Shown here: positions 42,287 to 50,827 of the stretch, piece by piece
Layout of the letters: each line of letters starts with the position of its first letter
Numbering within the stretch: position 1 is the first letter of the stretch
Source of the DNA: Phaeobacter cretensis
GTDB lineage: Bacteria; Pseudomonadota; Alphaproteobacteria; Rhodobacterales; Rhodobacteraceae
Length of the DNA stretch: 64,000 bases
Direction of reading: 5' to 3'
NCBI RefSeq assembly: GCF_047372505.1
Contig: NZ_JBKBEU010000003.1
Span: 1 to 64,000, forward strand
Position numbers and translations under genes: made by a program
Notes under the pieces: model-generated
Databases searched by the model: none
What the model saw: only the letters and a program-made list of their open reading frames with translations
Told to the model about the DNA's origin: nothing

Positions 42287-43357
42287 ATGGCAAAACGCAG
42301 ACGTTTGAGCGCTCCTGATGCATCGGAAATCGAAGCCATCGAAGAAGGTTTCGCGGCGAAACCTGGCATCAATCCCTTTGATCCTGCACCTGCAAGCGCA
42401 CCGCCAATCGCCAAAGTTTCCGCCGAGGCGGCACAGCTGCATGGAATGACGGCGGTGGCGGACCGCGTGGAGATGGCCCGCGACAAGGCGGATGCGGAAC
42501 GATGGCGTGCCGCGGATGCCGCTGGTGACACGGTGCTGCGGATACCGCTCGCCGAGATCGACCGAGACTATTTGCGCCGGGATCGGATGCAGATTGACGA
42601 GGGTGAGCTGGAGGAATTGATCAGCTCTGTCCGCACGAATGGTCTGCGCAGCCCGGTGGAAGTAATCGCGTTGGATGATGGTTATGGCCTGGTCTCAGGG
42701 TTTCGACGATTGGAAGCCTACGCCCGGTTGAACCGAACCGAAGGTGGATTTGCCGAGATCCCGGCGTTTCTGCGAGGTGGTGCCGATAGCGCCGGTGCCT
42801 ATGTCGCCATGATCGAAGAGAATGAACTGCGTGCCAACCTGTCGCCCTATGAGCGTGGGCGCATTGCTGTTCTGGTGGCGGGTCAGGGGGTATTTGCGTC
42901 TGTTGAGGCCGCTGTTGAGGCATTGTTTGGGGCTGCGTCCAAGGCGAAGCGGTCCAAAGTACGCAGCTTTGCTGCCGTGCATGAAGGGCTAGGCGATCTG
43001 TTACGGTTCCCCAATGCACTGTCTGAAAAGACAGGGCTGAAATTGGCGGTGGCACTGCGATCTGGCGGGCAGGGGGCCTTGCGTGCTGCTCTTGCCGGTG
43101 CAGAACTGGAGGATGAGCGCGCAGAAGTACGGCTGCTGGAATCAGCGCTCGCGGGTTTGGAGCCAGTCGCAGAGACCAAACCTCGCGGAGGGCGACCACG
43201 TCAGGTCACGCGTCTTGCTGCGCGCCGGTTGCATTCCGGGGGCGATCTCTCGGCAGAGGTAGCGCCTACGGCAGTGCGGATTGATCTTAAGGGGCGCAGT
43301 CTGGACCCCGATCAGGTCGAGGCACTGCTAGCCCTGATCCAAGAGAGGCTAGATTGA
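42287..43357 (+). CDS. parB: ParB partition protein
   Basis: A 356-residue ParB. The ParB/Srx nuclease-like domain lies at about 85-180, with GLRSPVEVIALDDGYGLVSGFRRLEAY (in part), IEENELRANLSPYERGR is the box II region, and the following helix-turn-helix (VFASVEAAVEALFG) recognises parS. The C-terminus (LDPDQVEALLALIQERLD) is probably the dimer zipper. The start overlaps nothing: the parA stop TGA is at 42283-42285 and the ATG at 42287. A parS-like palindrome is inside the gene at 42348. ParB here is expected to bind GTTTCG-N3-CGAAAC. Confidence 0.93.
   Translation: MAKRRRLSAPDASEIEAIEEGFAAKPGINPFDPAPASAPPIAKVSAEAAQLHGMTAVADRVEMARDKADAERWRAADAAGDTVLRIPLAEIDRDYLRRDRMQIDEGELEELISSVRTNGLRSPVEVIALDDGYGLVSGFRRLEAYARLNRTEGGFAEIPAFLRGGADSAGAYVAMIEENELRANLSPYERGRIAVLVAGQGVFASVEAAVEALFGAASKAKRSKVRSFAAVHEGLGDLLRFPNALSEKTGLKLAVALRSGGQGALRAALAGAELEDERAEVRLLESALAGLEPVAETKPRGGRPRQVTRLAARRLHSGGDLSAEVAPTAVRIDLKGRSLDPDQVEALLALIQERLD
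42348..42362. promoter_or_regulatory. parS-like palindrome 4
   Basis: GTTTCGCGGCGAAAC inside parB, same arms as the other copies. Confidence 0.65.
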
Positions 43358-43454
43358 TCCAGGTTTTGATCGCTCGGTGCCCTGATTTTGGTCGACGCTC
43401 CTGCTTCAACTCCATTTTTAACGCTATTTAATGCATAAAATTGGAGATATTACC

Positions 43455-43468
43455 GTTCGTTAACGAAC
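43455..43468. promoter_or_regulatory. Perfect 14-bp palindrome upstream of the sensor kinase
   Basis: GTTCGTTAACGAAC is perfectly symmetric and lies 57 bp before the sensor-kinase start, after parB. It could be a repressor operator for the kinase gene or another ParB-related site. Confidence 0.45.
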
Positions 43469-43525
43469 AGTTCAGGCTTTTTTGCCCAGATAGGTAAAGT
43501 ATACGCACGACCGATTGGAAAATAA

Positions 43526-45502
43526 TTGCAAGCTCGACTGGTAAGATTGCTGTTGCGTATCAAAACGACGTTGTGTGGTGGCGTTGCAATGGTTGTGCTG
43601 GTGGGAGTAGTGAGCGCTGACCCAATCCGCATGACCTATGAGGAGTACCCCCCATATTCCTTCACGGATATCGGCGGGCAGCCGCAGGGTGTTTCGATTG
43701 ATCTGATGCGTCATATCGCGGATGCGGCAGGGCGCGAAGTAGTGTTTCAGCCCAATACAAATCCTGCTGGTATGCTGGGTGAGCTGCGACTGGGGGCGGC
43801 GGATGTTACATCACTACTTGCACTGACACCGGAACGATTGGCCGTGGGTCTGCCAACAACGGAGCTGGGATCCTTCGAGATGCGCGCCTTTGCACTTAGG
43901 AGCGCGTCTATCAAAGGCCTTGCAGATCTGGAGGGTCGGGAGATTGGCGTTGTTTCAGGCAGTTTTGCCGTTGATGGCGCCAGAAAAATTCCAGATTCCA
44001 AACCTGTCGAATTCCCTTCGATGGACACGCAGATCGTCCCGTTTCTAACTGGTGAGATCGATGTGGTGGTATCGGGTCACAATAGTTTTCTTCGCCGGTT
44101 GCGGATGGCTGAGGTTGAAGATCAGGTGCGGGTGTTGTCACCGCCGCTAATCAGCAGCCCCTATGGGTTTGTGGTGGCACGAGACCAAGAAGCGCTTCGC
44201 GATGAACTAAATGCGGCCATTGCTACCAGTGTGAATACTGAGGTTCTAATTTCAATACAGGAGAAGTGGTTCGGCCGGTCACGTACCCTATGGGATGATG
44301 TGTTGGTGCGCTGGGGCGTGGTGATCGCAGCTGTGATGTTCGCGGCCATCCTGACACTCGGCTACTGGTTCTACTACTACCGCCGGAAGTCCAGACAATT
44401 GCAGCGGGATCGTGCGGGGGACCAGCTGCTGATTGGTGCCTTGGACGAGGTGTCAGCAGCGATTGTGATCTACGATCAGGAGCTAAAAGCGATACATTGG
44501 AACCACGGGTTTGAGCAGAATTTCCCAGGTTTGCTGCCTGCGCTGAAAAGCGGTGCGACGATGCAGCAGATGATCGTGAAATCCTATACTTCTGGGATCA
44601 TTGAAAACACGCTTACTGTTGCAGAGATCACTACGATGGCCGATGGCTTTGCAGATGATATGCTGTTTGGGCGGGCTGAGCCGCGGATCGTGCGGACCAA
44701 CGATGGCCGTGTGTTTCAGGCGCGGGAGGTCAAACTGGGGCCGCGGCGTTTTGCTTCGCTACGGATGGATATTACGCAGCTGCAGGAACAGCAGGATACC
44801 ATAGTCAAACAGGCGGTGTCTTTGGAGGCGGCGAACGAAGAGCTGCGCACTCTCTCTTCGATCGCGGCGCATGATCTGAAAGGTCCGCTGTTCAGCTTGC
44901 TCAACCTGATCGATTTCATCGCCGAAGACATGAAGGATGCGGGGATAGAGCTGCCTGGAGATGTGCTGAGTAACTGGACTGAAATGGAGGCGGTTTCAAA
45001 GCGTATGATGCAGCTGGTTCAGGATCTTTTGGTCTACACGACCACGCAGAGTGAAAGCGATCAGGCTGAGGTAATTGAACCTTCGACGCGGTTGAAAGAT
45101 CTTGTTGAGATGTTGAAGCCCTTTGAAGGGTTTTCGGTCTTAATAGAGCCGGATATTCCTCAACTCCTGGTCAATTCCGCGGCTTTTGACATGGTAATGC
45201 GCAATCTGATCGCCAATGCTCTGAGGCATCACGATCGGGATCGTGGCCACGTTATTGTGAATGCGGTAACGACTGAAAAGATGGTGACGATATCGGTGCG
45301 TGATGATGGACCGGGTATTCCTGAGCAGCACCATGAACGGATTTTCGCGCCTTTTCACCGCCTGTCCTCGTCGACGGGTGGCAGCGGGTTGGGTTTGGCG
45401 TTTATCAAGAGAACCGTAGAGAGTTGGGGTGGCGCGGTCCGGGTTACAGCAGCACAGCCCCGAGGAGCTGTGTTTGAGGTATGTTTTCCTCGGTCCGTTT
45501 AG
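43526..45502 (+). CDS. Sensor histidine kinase with periplasmic amino-acid-binding domain
   Basis: A 658-residue membrane kinase. A signal anchor (residues about 10-30) leads into a solute-binding type 3 periplasmic domain (about 32-250: TYEEYPPYSFTDIGG, GELRLGAADVTSLLALTPERL, GEIDVVVSGHNSFL). A transmembrane helix follows at about 270-290 (VVIAAVMFAAILTLGYWFYYY), then a PAS-like region (about 305-425) and a kinase core with the phospho-acceptor His in SIAAHDLKGPL, N-box LIANALRHHD and G-boxes DDGPGIPEQ and GGSGLGLAF. It starts at TTG 43526; an internal ATG near 43589 would cut into the signal. There is no adjacent response-regulator gene. The ligand could be an amino acid or similar solute. 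Confidence 0.85.
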   Translation: MQARLVRLLLRIKTTLCGGVAMVVLVGVVSADPIRMTYEEYPPYSFTDIGGQPQGVSIDLMRHIADAAGREVVFQPNTNPAGMLGELRLGAADVTSLLALTPERLAVGLPTTELGSFEMRAFALRSASIKGLADLEGREIGVVSGSFAVDGARKIPDSKPVEFPSMDTQIVPFLTGEIDVVVSGHNSFLRRLRMAEVEDQVRVLSPPLISSPYGFVVARDQEALRDELNAAIATSVNTEVLISIQEKWFGRSRTLWDDVLVRWGVVIAAVMFAAILTLGYWFYYYRRKSRQLQRDRAGDQLLIGALDEVSAAIVIYDQELKAIHWNHGFEQNFPGLLPALKSGATMQQMIVKSYTSGIIENTLTVAEITTMADGFADDMLFGRAEPRIVRTNDGRVFQAREVKLGPRRFASLRMDITQLQEQQDTIVKQAVSLEAANEELRTLSSIAAHDLKGPLFSLLNLIDFIAEDMKDAGIELPGDVLSNWTEMEAVSKRMMQLVQDLLVYTTTQSESDQAEVIEPSTRLKDLVEMLKPFEGFSVLIEPDIPQLLVNSAAFDMVMRNLIANALRHHDRDRGHVIVNAVTTEKMVTISVRDDGPGIPEQHHERIFAPFHRLSSSTGGSGLGLAFIKRTVESWGGAVRVTAAQPRGAVFEVCFPRSV

Positions 45503-45861
45503 ATGGCTGCTTGCTTGTTCTTCGCTAAACAGGCGTCGAAAATCGCGACATAACTAGAGGCGTTGAGGTCGCAAACTTCAGTCCGGGCCATCACGAATGA
45601 TGGGGCAGGGGAGACTGCTGATGAGCCAAGGATCGCTGATCACACCAGCATGACTGGTTGGTTGCGCGCCGTTGCATTGACTCTTCTTTCGGGTGCTGGC
45701 TACACAAAGGACAAATTTGGGACAAAACAAAGACAAACACCCCGTCAATGATGCAGTGGGGGAAACCCTTTGTGGCATCTGGAACGAGGTGGCGTGTCAT
45801 GTGCCATTTATCCCGATCCGGCTGTACCCATGATGCGACGATCCTAAGGCGGAGTTCGACT
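45503..45861. other. Intergenic region after the sensor kinase
   Basis: These 359 bp lie between the sensor kinase and the next gene. Short open frames here have no ribosome site or recognisable product. No clear promoter or repeat was identified. Confidence 0.4.
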
Positions 45862-46785
45862 ATGACAAAAACGCAAATCATCTCTACCGGGCCCGATACC
45901 GGGCCAGAAGAGTTGACGGTTGCGTTGCATATCGGAGCGCCGTTTACCGATGATGATCAGCTGATCTGGTCGCTTCGGAGAGATGCGGCCCGGTTGCAAA
46001 ATGATAGCGTACTGGTCCGACGGCCCGGCACCTACAGCAAAGACCTGTTGGATCTGAAGGGGCGCGCGACCAAGGAAGCTGTTAGCGAGCAAGAGTGCGA
46101 AGAATTCCTAGAAGGTATCCTGCGCGATGCAGATGTGTCGCGGGTGGTGCTGTCACTGTCGAGCGTTCTGGGTGTTCCCGCTTGGATGCTGAACGATGGG
46201 CGTCTTTACAAAAACGCCGGTGCGAATACAGCAGCGTTGCGGTCGGTCTTTCCTAACACCCGGTGCGAATTTTTCATCGGGTTGCGTAATCCAGCAACGT
46301 TGGTGCCATCCGCCTTTGCCGCCCAGTCACAAAAGGACTGGTTCGGCTTTGCGGGCGATAGGGATTTGATGGAGTTGAGCTGGTCCGACGTGATCAGTGA
46401 TATTCTGACAGCGAATCCCGGCTGTAGGGTCACGGTATGGTGCAATGAGGAAACCCCGATTGTTTGGCCACAGGTGCTGGGGCACATAACCGGGATGGAT
46501 GCATCCTATCGTTTCGCTGGTGAGTTGGATATTTTGCGCCAGGCAATAACGGATGAAGGCATGACGCGGCTGAGCGCCTATCTGGCCGAGCGCCCGCAGT
46601 TATCAGCGCAGCAGCGGGATCAGGTTCGGGAGCTGTTCCTGACCTACTATCACTCTGAAGAGGCGGTGGAAGAAGAGATAGATTTGCCGGGTTGGTCGCA
46701 AGGCTTTGTTGATGTCATGACAGAGCGCTATTTTGCAGATGTAGAACTGATCCGCGCCATGCCGGGCGTCACTGTCATCAGTTGA
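45862..46785 (+). CDS. Conserved-looking protein of unknown function (sulfotransferase-fold style)
   Basis: A 307-residue soluble protein. The start is the ATG at 45862 (MTKTQIISTGPDTG) after GGCGGAG. The pattern LTVALHIGAPFTDDDQLIWSLRRDAARL (in part), then RCEFFIGLRNPATLVPSAF and CRVTVWCNEETPIVWPQVL, suggests an alpha/beta protein like the uncharacterised Roseobacter relatives of sulfotransferases, but the classic PAPS-binding P-loop is not seen. No export signal. It stands alone between the kinase and the SRPBCC gene. Function not assigned. Confidence 0.65.
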   Translation: MTKTQIISTGPDTGPEELTVALHIGAPFTDDDQLIWSLRRDAARLQNDSVLVRRPGTYSKDLLDLKGRATKEAVSEQECEEFLEGILRDADVSRVVLSLSSVLGVPAWMLNDGRLYKNAGANTAALRSVFPNTRCEFFIGLRNPATLVPSAFAAQSQKDWFGFAGDRDLMELSWSDVISDILTANPGCRVTVWCNEETPIVWPQVLGHITGMDASYRFAGELDILRQAITDEGMTRLSAYLAERPQLSAQQRDQVRELFLTYYHSEEAVEEEIDLPGWSQGFVDVMTERYFADVELIRAMPGVTVIS

Positions 46786-46813
46786 TCCGGTTCCGGCATG
46801 GTTTGCGATCTGC

Positions 46814-47227
46814 CTAGCTGTCGTGGGCGGAACTGCGCATGCGCGCAAGATGTTCATCCCAACCCTTGTCCAACGCCAAAATCAGGTCAAACGCTTCTGC
46901 CGTTTGTGGCAGGCCCGTGTGGCTGAGTGAGAGATTGGTGCCGCCCGGCACCTCGTTCAGCGTCCAGGATACGGTGCTGCTTTGGTCGCCCATCGGAGCG
47001 ATCGAAAAACTGTATTCGAGGCGTGAATAGGGTTCAGCCACCAAAACCTCTCCCCACATCAGCCGTGTACCACTTTCGGTGCCGAACATCGCATAGGGAC
47101 CTTCGACGAGCGGTGTTTTAGGTTTGTGAAACCAGATGGCCAGTTTTTCCGGATCAGTGAGGTAAGCCCAGACCTGAGCCGGAGTGGCCCGCAGGTAGAT
47201 GGACTTGCGTAGGATCGTATCGGTCAT
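46814..47227 (-). CDS. SRPBCC/AHSA1-family protein
   Basis: A 137-residue START-like (Aha1 domain) protein. Features are ATPAQVWAYLTDPEKLAIWF at the N-terminus, LEYSFSIAPMGDQSSTVSWTL in the middle and GWDEHLARMRSSA at the end, the standard AHSA1 layout. The hydrophobic cavity binds small ligands or client proteins. The ATG at 47227 overlaps the ArsR stop by 4 bp (ATGA), so the pair is translationally coupled and the protein is probably controlled by that regulator. Confidence 0.88.
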   Translation of the reverse strand: MTDTILRKSIYLRATPAQVWAYLTDPEKLAIWFHKPKTPLVEGPYAMFGTESGTRLMWGEVLVAEPYSRLEYSFSIAPMGDQSSTVSWTLNEVPGGTNLSLSHTGLPQTAEAFDLILALDKGWDEHLARMRSSAHDS

Positions 47228-47562
47228 TGGATGTCCTTTTCGATTTCGAATTTCAGCGCAGCAAGACGGTTGTCCCAGAAGGTGTCGAAGAAGCCGAACC
47301 AATCGAATACCTGTCTTAGTCCTTCGGGGTTCAGGCGGTTGAGACGTGCGCGGCCTTCTGCGTGAACCGAGATCAGGTTTCCCTCGTCCAGAATGGTGAG
47401 GTGTTTTTTCACTGCCGCGCGGGTCATCTGAAAATTTTCCGCGACCTCGGCAATGGTCAGACTGTCTTGTGCCAAGAGCTGTAGGATCTGGCGCCGGGTT
47501 GGATCAGCCAAAGCGCGAAAGCCCATTTGTTCTGGAACTTGTTCTTGAGAACGTTGGTTCAT
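47224..47562 (-). CDS. ArsR-family regulator paired with SRPBCC protein
   Basis: A 112-residue winged-helix regulator: FRALADPTRRQILQLLAQDSLTIAEVAENFQMTRAAVKKHLTIL (in part) with the MTRAAVKKHL recognition helix. The metal-binding cysteines of true ArsR proteins are missing, so it senses something else, as in the many ArsR/AHSA1 pairs. Two palindromes lie upstream at 47584-47625, giving autoregulation. The gene overlaps the SRPBCC gene. Confidence 0.9.
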   Translation of the reverse strand: MNQRSQEQVPEQMGFRALADPTRRQILQLLAQDSLTIAEVAENFQMTRAAVKKHLTILDEGNLISVHAEGRARLNRLNPEGLRQVFDWFGFFDTFWDNRLAALKFEIEKDIQ

Positions 47563-47583
47563 GACGGAATCGACCCTTTCTAT

Positions 47584-47625
47584 GATACCTTTTGGTATCT
47601 CTTATTTATGAAACCATTTGGTATC
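47584..47625. promoter_or_regulatory. Two operator palindromes for the ArsR/SRPBCC pair
   Basis: GATACCTTTTGGTATC (47584-47599) is a perfect 6-bp dyad with a TTTT centre. GAAACCATTTGGTATC (47610-47625) is the same with one arm mismatch. The centres are 26 bp apart, upstream of the ArsR start. Confidence 0.65.
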
Positions 47626-47877
47626 ACGTCAAGATGTTTCTGGTTTTGCCGCGCTGAAATCGGCGCTTTGAAGGCAAAACACCGTGTCCAACGTCCGCCC
47701 CTGTCGGAACGGGCAGGTCCGACGTCCTCTCCGGCCCGGTTGGACGACAGGAATGATAGGGTCTGGCTAGGGTTTGGCCGTGGCGACCAGTGGTTTGCCC
47801 ATGATCTTCATCATTGCCCCCGTCAGTGTTTTGGGCGGCACGCTAAATGCGACATTCGGCCAGAGAGAGATATCGCC

Positions 47878-48444
47878 ATGCTCAGTTCTTCTTTTCACAA
47901 CAGCCACCTGACCTCGGCGTTGCAGCGCTACCGGCACACTGTTCCGCTGCTGCCTGCGGCGCTTTGCATTGCATTGGGGCTCGTCCTGGGACTGTCGCCA
48001 GCGACTCAAGCAGGTGCGAGCGGTGATGACATCCAACCCAGTGACGGGGAGTGGTTGGCACTGATGCAGTTTCGCTCAGTTTCGGGTTGTTCTGCGACCT
48101 TGCGGCGTGAGATCGAAGCGGATTCTGAGGATGAGGTGCTCTACTCCAAACCGCTTTCGTTCTCTAAGCCGCTGGATTTGAACCATTTGAATGCCGCTTG
48201 GGAGGTGGATATTGACTGGACGCGTACCAGCCCCAATCGCTGGGAAGGTGTGATGACAGAAGTGGAGCGTACCCTGTTCGGGAAGATCACCACGGTTACC
48301 GAATTGAAGACGCGGGTGGTCTCAGAAGGGCTGATTGATCAAAAGGCAGTGGCCACGATTAACTTCCCACCTCGGATGATCCGTCAAATCGGATCGGCCG
48401 AGCCCTGTGTCATTCATGCAGATATCACGCATCGGCGTCATTGA
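47878..48444 (+). CDS. Exported protein of unknown function
   Basis: A 188-residue protein from the ATG at 47878 with a long basic leader and hydrophobic stretch (YRHTVPLLPAALCIALGLVLG ... ATQAGA) that looks like a Sec signal peptide. The mature part has two cysteines (SVSGCSATL and AEPCVIHAD) that may form a disulfide. No family was recognised. It is followed by 202 bp without a gene and then the MipA gene. Confidence 0.6.
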   Translation: MLSSSFHNSHLTSALQRYRHTVPLLPAALCIALGLVLGLSPATQAGASGDDIQPSDGEWLALMQFRSVSGCSATLRREIEADSEDEVLYSKPLSFSKPLDLNHLNAAWEVDIDWTRTSPNRWEGVMTEVERTLFGKITTVTELKTRVVSEGLIDQKAVATINFPPRMIRQIGSAEPCVIHADITHRRH

Positions 48445-48646
48445 AGGCCGCTGTTTTGTCCGCCTGTGCACGGACGGACAGCCAACACCGCCCACGCCTG
48501 ACGGATGAGACGACACAGGCGATGAATTGGCGAAAGACAATCACATATGCAGATCCGGCGGTACTGCCACATGAGCAGGATCACGATGGTGCCGGTTACC
48601 GCCCTGCACTTATGACCCATAACTAAGATCTTAAAAGGACAATGAC

Positions 48647-49399
48647 ATGAATGTATACCGCAGCGCCGCTTTGGGAACCGCGTGTATTCTGGCCGGCGCA
48701 TCTGGCGCAGCCGCTGACGGGCTGTTTTCCAACGGTCAATTCACGCTCGGGCTGGGAGCCTTTGCTTCCTCCAACCTTTATAAGGGCGAAAACACAGATG
48801 CGGGAGCGCTTCCTTTTCTGTCCTATGACAGTGATCGGCTGCATTTGGGGTGGGGCGGTGCCGCTTATCACTTCGTAAACAACGAAGACCTGCAGGTTTC
48901 GGTCCGTGTGGCTGCGGGCGACAAGCCGGATTTCCCGGAAAACAAGCCGCTGTTTGCGGGGCTGAAACGCAGTACCCCGATTGAGGCCGGGTTTGACATT
49001 ACCTATCGCTTTGACGGTTTCTATGTCGCTGGTAGCGCGATGATGGATGTCTCATCGGAGCACAAAGGTTATCACGCGGAGGCGAAATTCGGGACCGAAT
49101 TTGCATTGGGCCAGCTTGGTATTGATATCGGTGCCGGTGCGCGTATGCGGGATGGGAAGTTGAACAACTTTCTATATGGCGTGTCTGCCAGCGAAGCGAA
49201 CGCGCAGCGTGTTGCTTATGATGTCGGCTCTACCACTGAGCCTTTTGTCGATATGACGGTGGTCTACCCAATCAGTGACAAGGTATCCGTTTTGGGCGTC
49301 TTGGACTATCAGCTTATCGATAAGAAGGTGCACAACAGTCCGCTTACCAACAACAAGGACAGATATAGCGTCGGGCTTGGCCTGGTCTACAGCTTCTGA
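48647..49399 (+). CDS. MipA/OmpV-family outer-membrane protein
   Basis: A 250-residue beta-barrel protein with a signal peptide ending GAAA-DG. The mature part has alternating hydrophobic strands (FTLGLGAFASSNLYKGENTDAG, in part; DSDRLHLGWGGAAYHF) and ends in YSVGLGLVYSF with the terminal Phe needed for outer-membrane insertion. MipA/OmpV proteins have poorly known roles. The MFP gene follows after only 3 bp, so the protein is in one operon with an RND pump that lacks a TolC gene here. Confidence 0.85.
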   Translation: MNVYRSAALGTACILAGASGAAADGLFSNGQFTLGLGAFASSNLYKGENTDAGALPFLSYDSDRLHLGWGGAAYHFVNNEDLQVSVRVAAGDKPDFPENKPLFAGLKRSTPIEAGFDITYRFDGFYVAGSAMMDVSSEHKGYHAEAKFGTEFALGQLGIDIGAGARMRDGKLNNFLYGVSASEANAQRVAYDVGSTTEPFVDMTVVYPISDKVSVLGVLDYQLIDKKVHNSPLTNNKDRYSVGLGLVYSF

Positions 49400-49402
49400 T
49401 CA

Positions 49403-50827
49403 ATGACAACCCCGCTACAACCGAAACAGCAGGGCAACACCAAGGAGGCGTGGAGCGACACCACGTCTCCTGAAAGCTGCCCTTCTGCTGCTGTGTCACC
49501 CGTGTCTGCCATGACCAAGGCGTCCCCAACGTCACAGGCCAATACTGAGCTGTCCACCTCGGCTGTACCCCCAGCGGAATCGGGCACTCAGACTATCTTG
49601 CCAAACATGGTGACAACGGTGACACAGCCCGCCTCTGCCCCGCGGCTCCCCGGCTGCGAGGGCGGGGCGGACCCAGTTGTGTTGGAATTCGACAATGATC
49701 CTGAGGCGAAGTGGCCACCGCGCCTCGCAGGGATGATCTGCTTCGGGTTGGCGGTCTGGATGGCGGTGGGGCTGATCTGGCCCACTGCTCCGAACGCACC
49801 GGTCGGAGGTGGGAATACCCTTGAAATAGAGCCTATTTCAGTTGGTGTACGCCTGTCGCAAGCCGCGCCGATAACGCGCCTGTTGCGAGCTGAGGGGTAT
49901 AGTAAACCGGATCGCGATGCCACTCTCAGGGCAGAAATGTCTAGCCATGTTGCGACGGTTGCGGTGGAAAAAGGAGCAAAGGTTGTTCAGGGGCAAATCC
50001 TCGCGACGCTACAATCAACACAGCGTGAGGCGGGGCTTTCTCGCGCTGAGGCATCGTTGCTGCGTGCCGAACGAGAGTATGACAGGGCAGAGGCCCTACA
50101 CAAACGTGGGTCCACAACTGATCAGAGATTGAGCGAAGCGCGTGAGGCGCTGGCGTCGGCCAAAGCCGATCTGGCGACCGCACGACAAGGTTTAGCGGAA
50201 ACGCGTATCGCCGCGCCTTTTGCAGGCCATCTTGAAGAGTTGAACATGACTCCGGGTGCCTATGTGCAAGAGGGGGATGCGGTGGCGCGAGTGGTGGCCT
50301 TGGATCCGCTACGGGTAGCCTTTCAGGTGCCCCAGCACCAACGCGGGCAATTGCGGGACGGGGCTGTAGCACAGCTTCGGTTTTTGAATGGGCGCAGCAG
50401 CGATGGGCGGCTGACGTTCCTGGGGCAAAGCGCGCAATCGGATACTCGTAGTTTTGCTGCTGAGGTAACGCTGCCCAACCCGGCGGTTGTCGGCGCTGTG
50501 ATCCCTGCGGGGATCAGTGCTCGGATTGAGGTGCCGTTGGATACGGTGCAGGCGCATTTTCTGTCCCCTGCATTGCTATCGCTGGATATGGGCGGGGTCC
50601 TTGGTATCAAGAGCGTGGATGACGCCGATCGGGTCGCCTTTACGCCAGTGGAGATCGTGCAATCAGAGCCGGACGGCGTTTGGGTGACAGGTCTGCCAGA
50701 AAGGATTCGGCTGATCACAGTCGGCCAGGGGTTTGTGACGGCTGGTGAAAAAGTGCTGTCGAGCGAAGATCCATCGGCGTCAATGGAAGCAGATAACGAG
50801 CCTGTAAATGCGGAGACCCAGCCATGA
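49403..50827 (+). CDS. RND efflux membrane-fusion protein with long N-terminal extension
   Basis: A 474-residue membrane-fusion protein. One transmembrane anchor at about 108-125 (MICFGLAVWMAVGLIWP) is preceded by an unusual Ser/Thr/Pro-rich cytoplasmic extension of about 105 residues. Then come the biotinyl-lipoyl half (AEMSSHVATVAVEKGAKVVQG), an alpha hairpin (LSRAEASLLRAEREYDRAEAL), the second lipoyl half (TRIAAPFAGHLEELNMTPGAYVQEGD) and a beta barrel. The extension could be a non-coding artefact of start choice, but no better start with a ribosome site was seen. It overlaps the RND gene start by 4 bp. Confidence 0.87.
   Translation: MTTPLQPKQQGNTKEAWSDTTSPESCPSAAVSPVSAMTKASPTSQANTELSTSAVPPAESGTQTILPNMVTTVTQPASAPRLPGCEGGADPVVLEFDNDPEAKWPPRLAGMICFGLAVWMAVGLIWPTAPNAPVGGGNTLEIEPISVGVRLSQAAPITRLLRAEGYSKPDRDATLRAEMSSHVATVAVEKGAKVVQGQILATLQSTQREAGLSRAEASLLRAEREYDRAEALHKRGSTTDQRLSEAREALASAKADLATARQGLAETRIAAPFAGHLEELNMTPGAYVQEGDAVARVVALDPLRVAFQVPQHQRGQLRDGAVAQLRFLNGRSSDGRLTFLGQSAQSDTRSFAAEVTLPNPAVVGAVIPAGISARIEVPLDTVQAHFLSPALLSLDMGGVLGIKSVDDADRVAFTPVEIVQSEPDGVWVTGLPERIRLITVGQGFVTAGEKVLSSEDPSASMEADNEPVNAETQP

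Noticed and set aside
45503..45861. N-terminal extension of the 307-residue protein upstream of 45862
   Set aside because: The upstream in-frame codons lack a ribosome site and family-like composition; GGCGGAG precedes the ATG at 45862.
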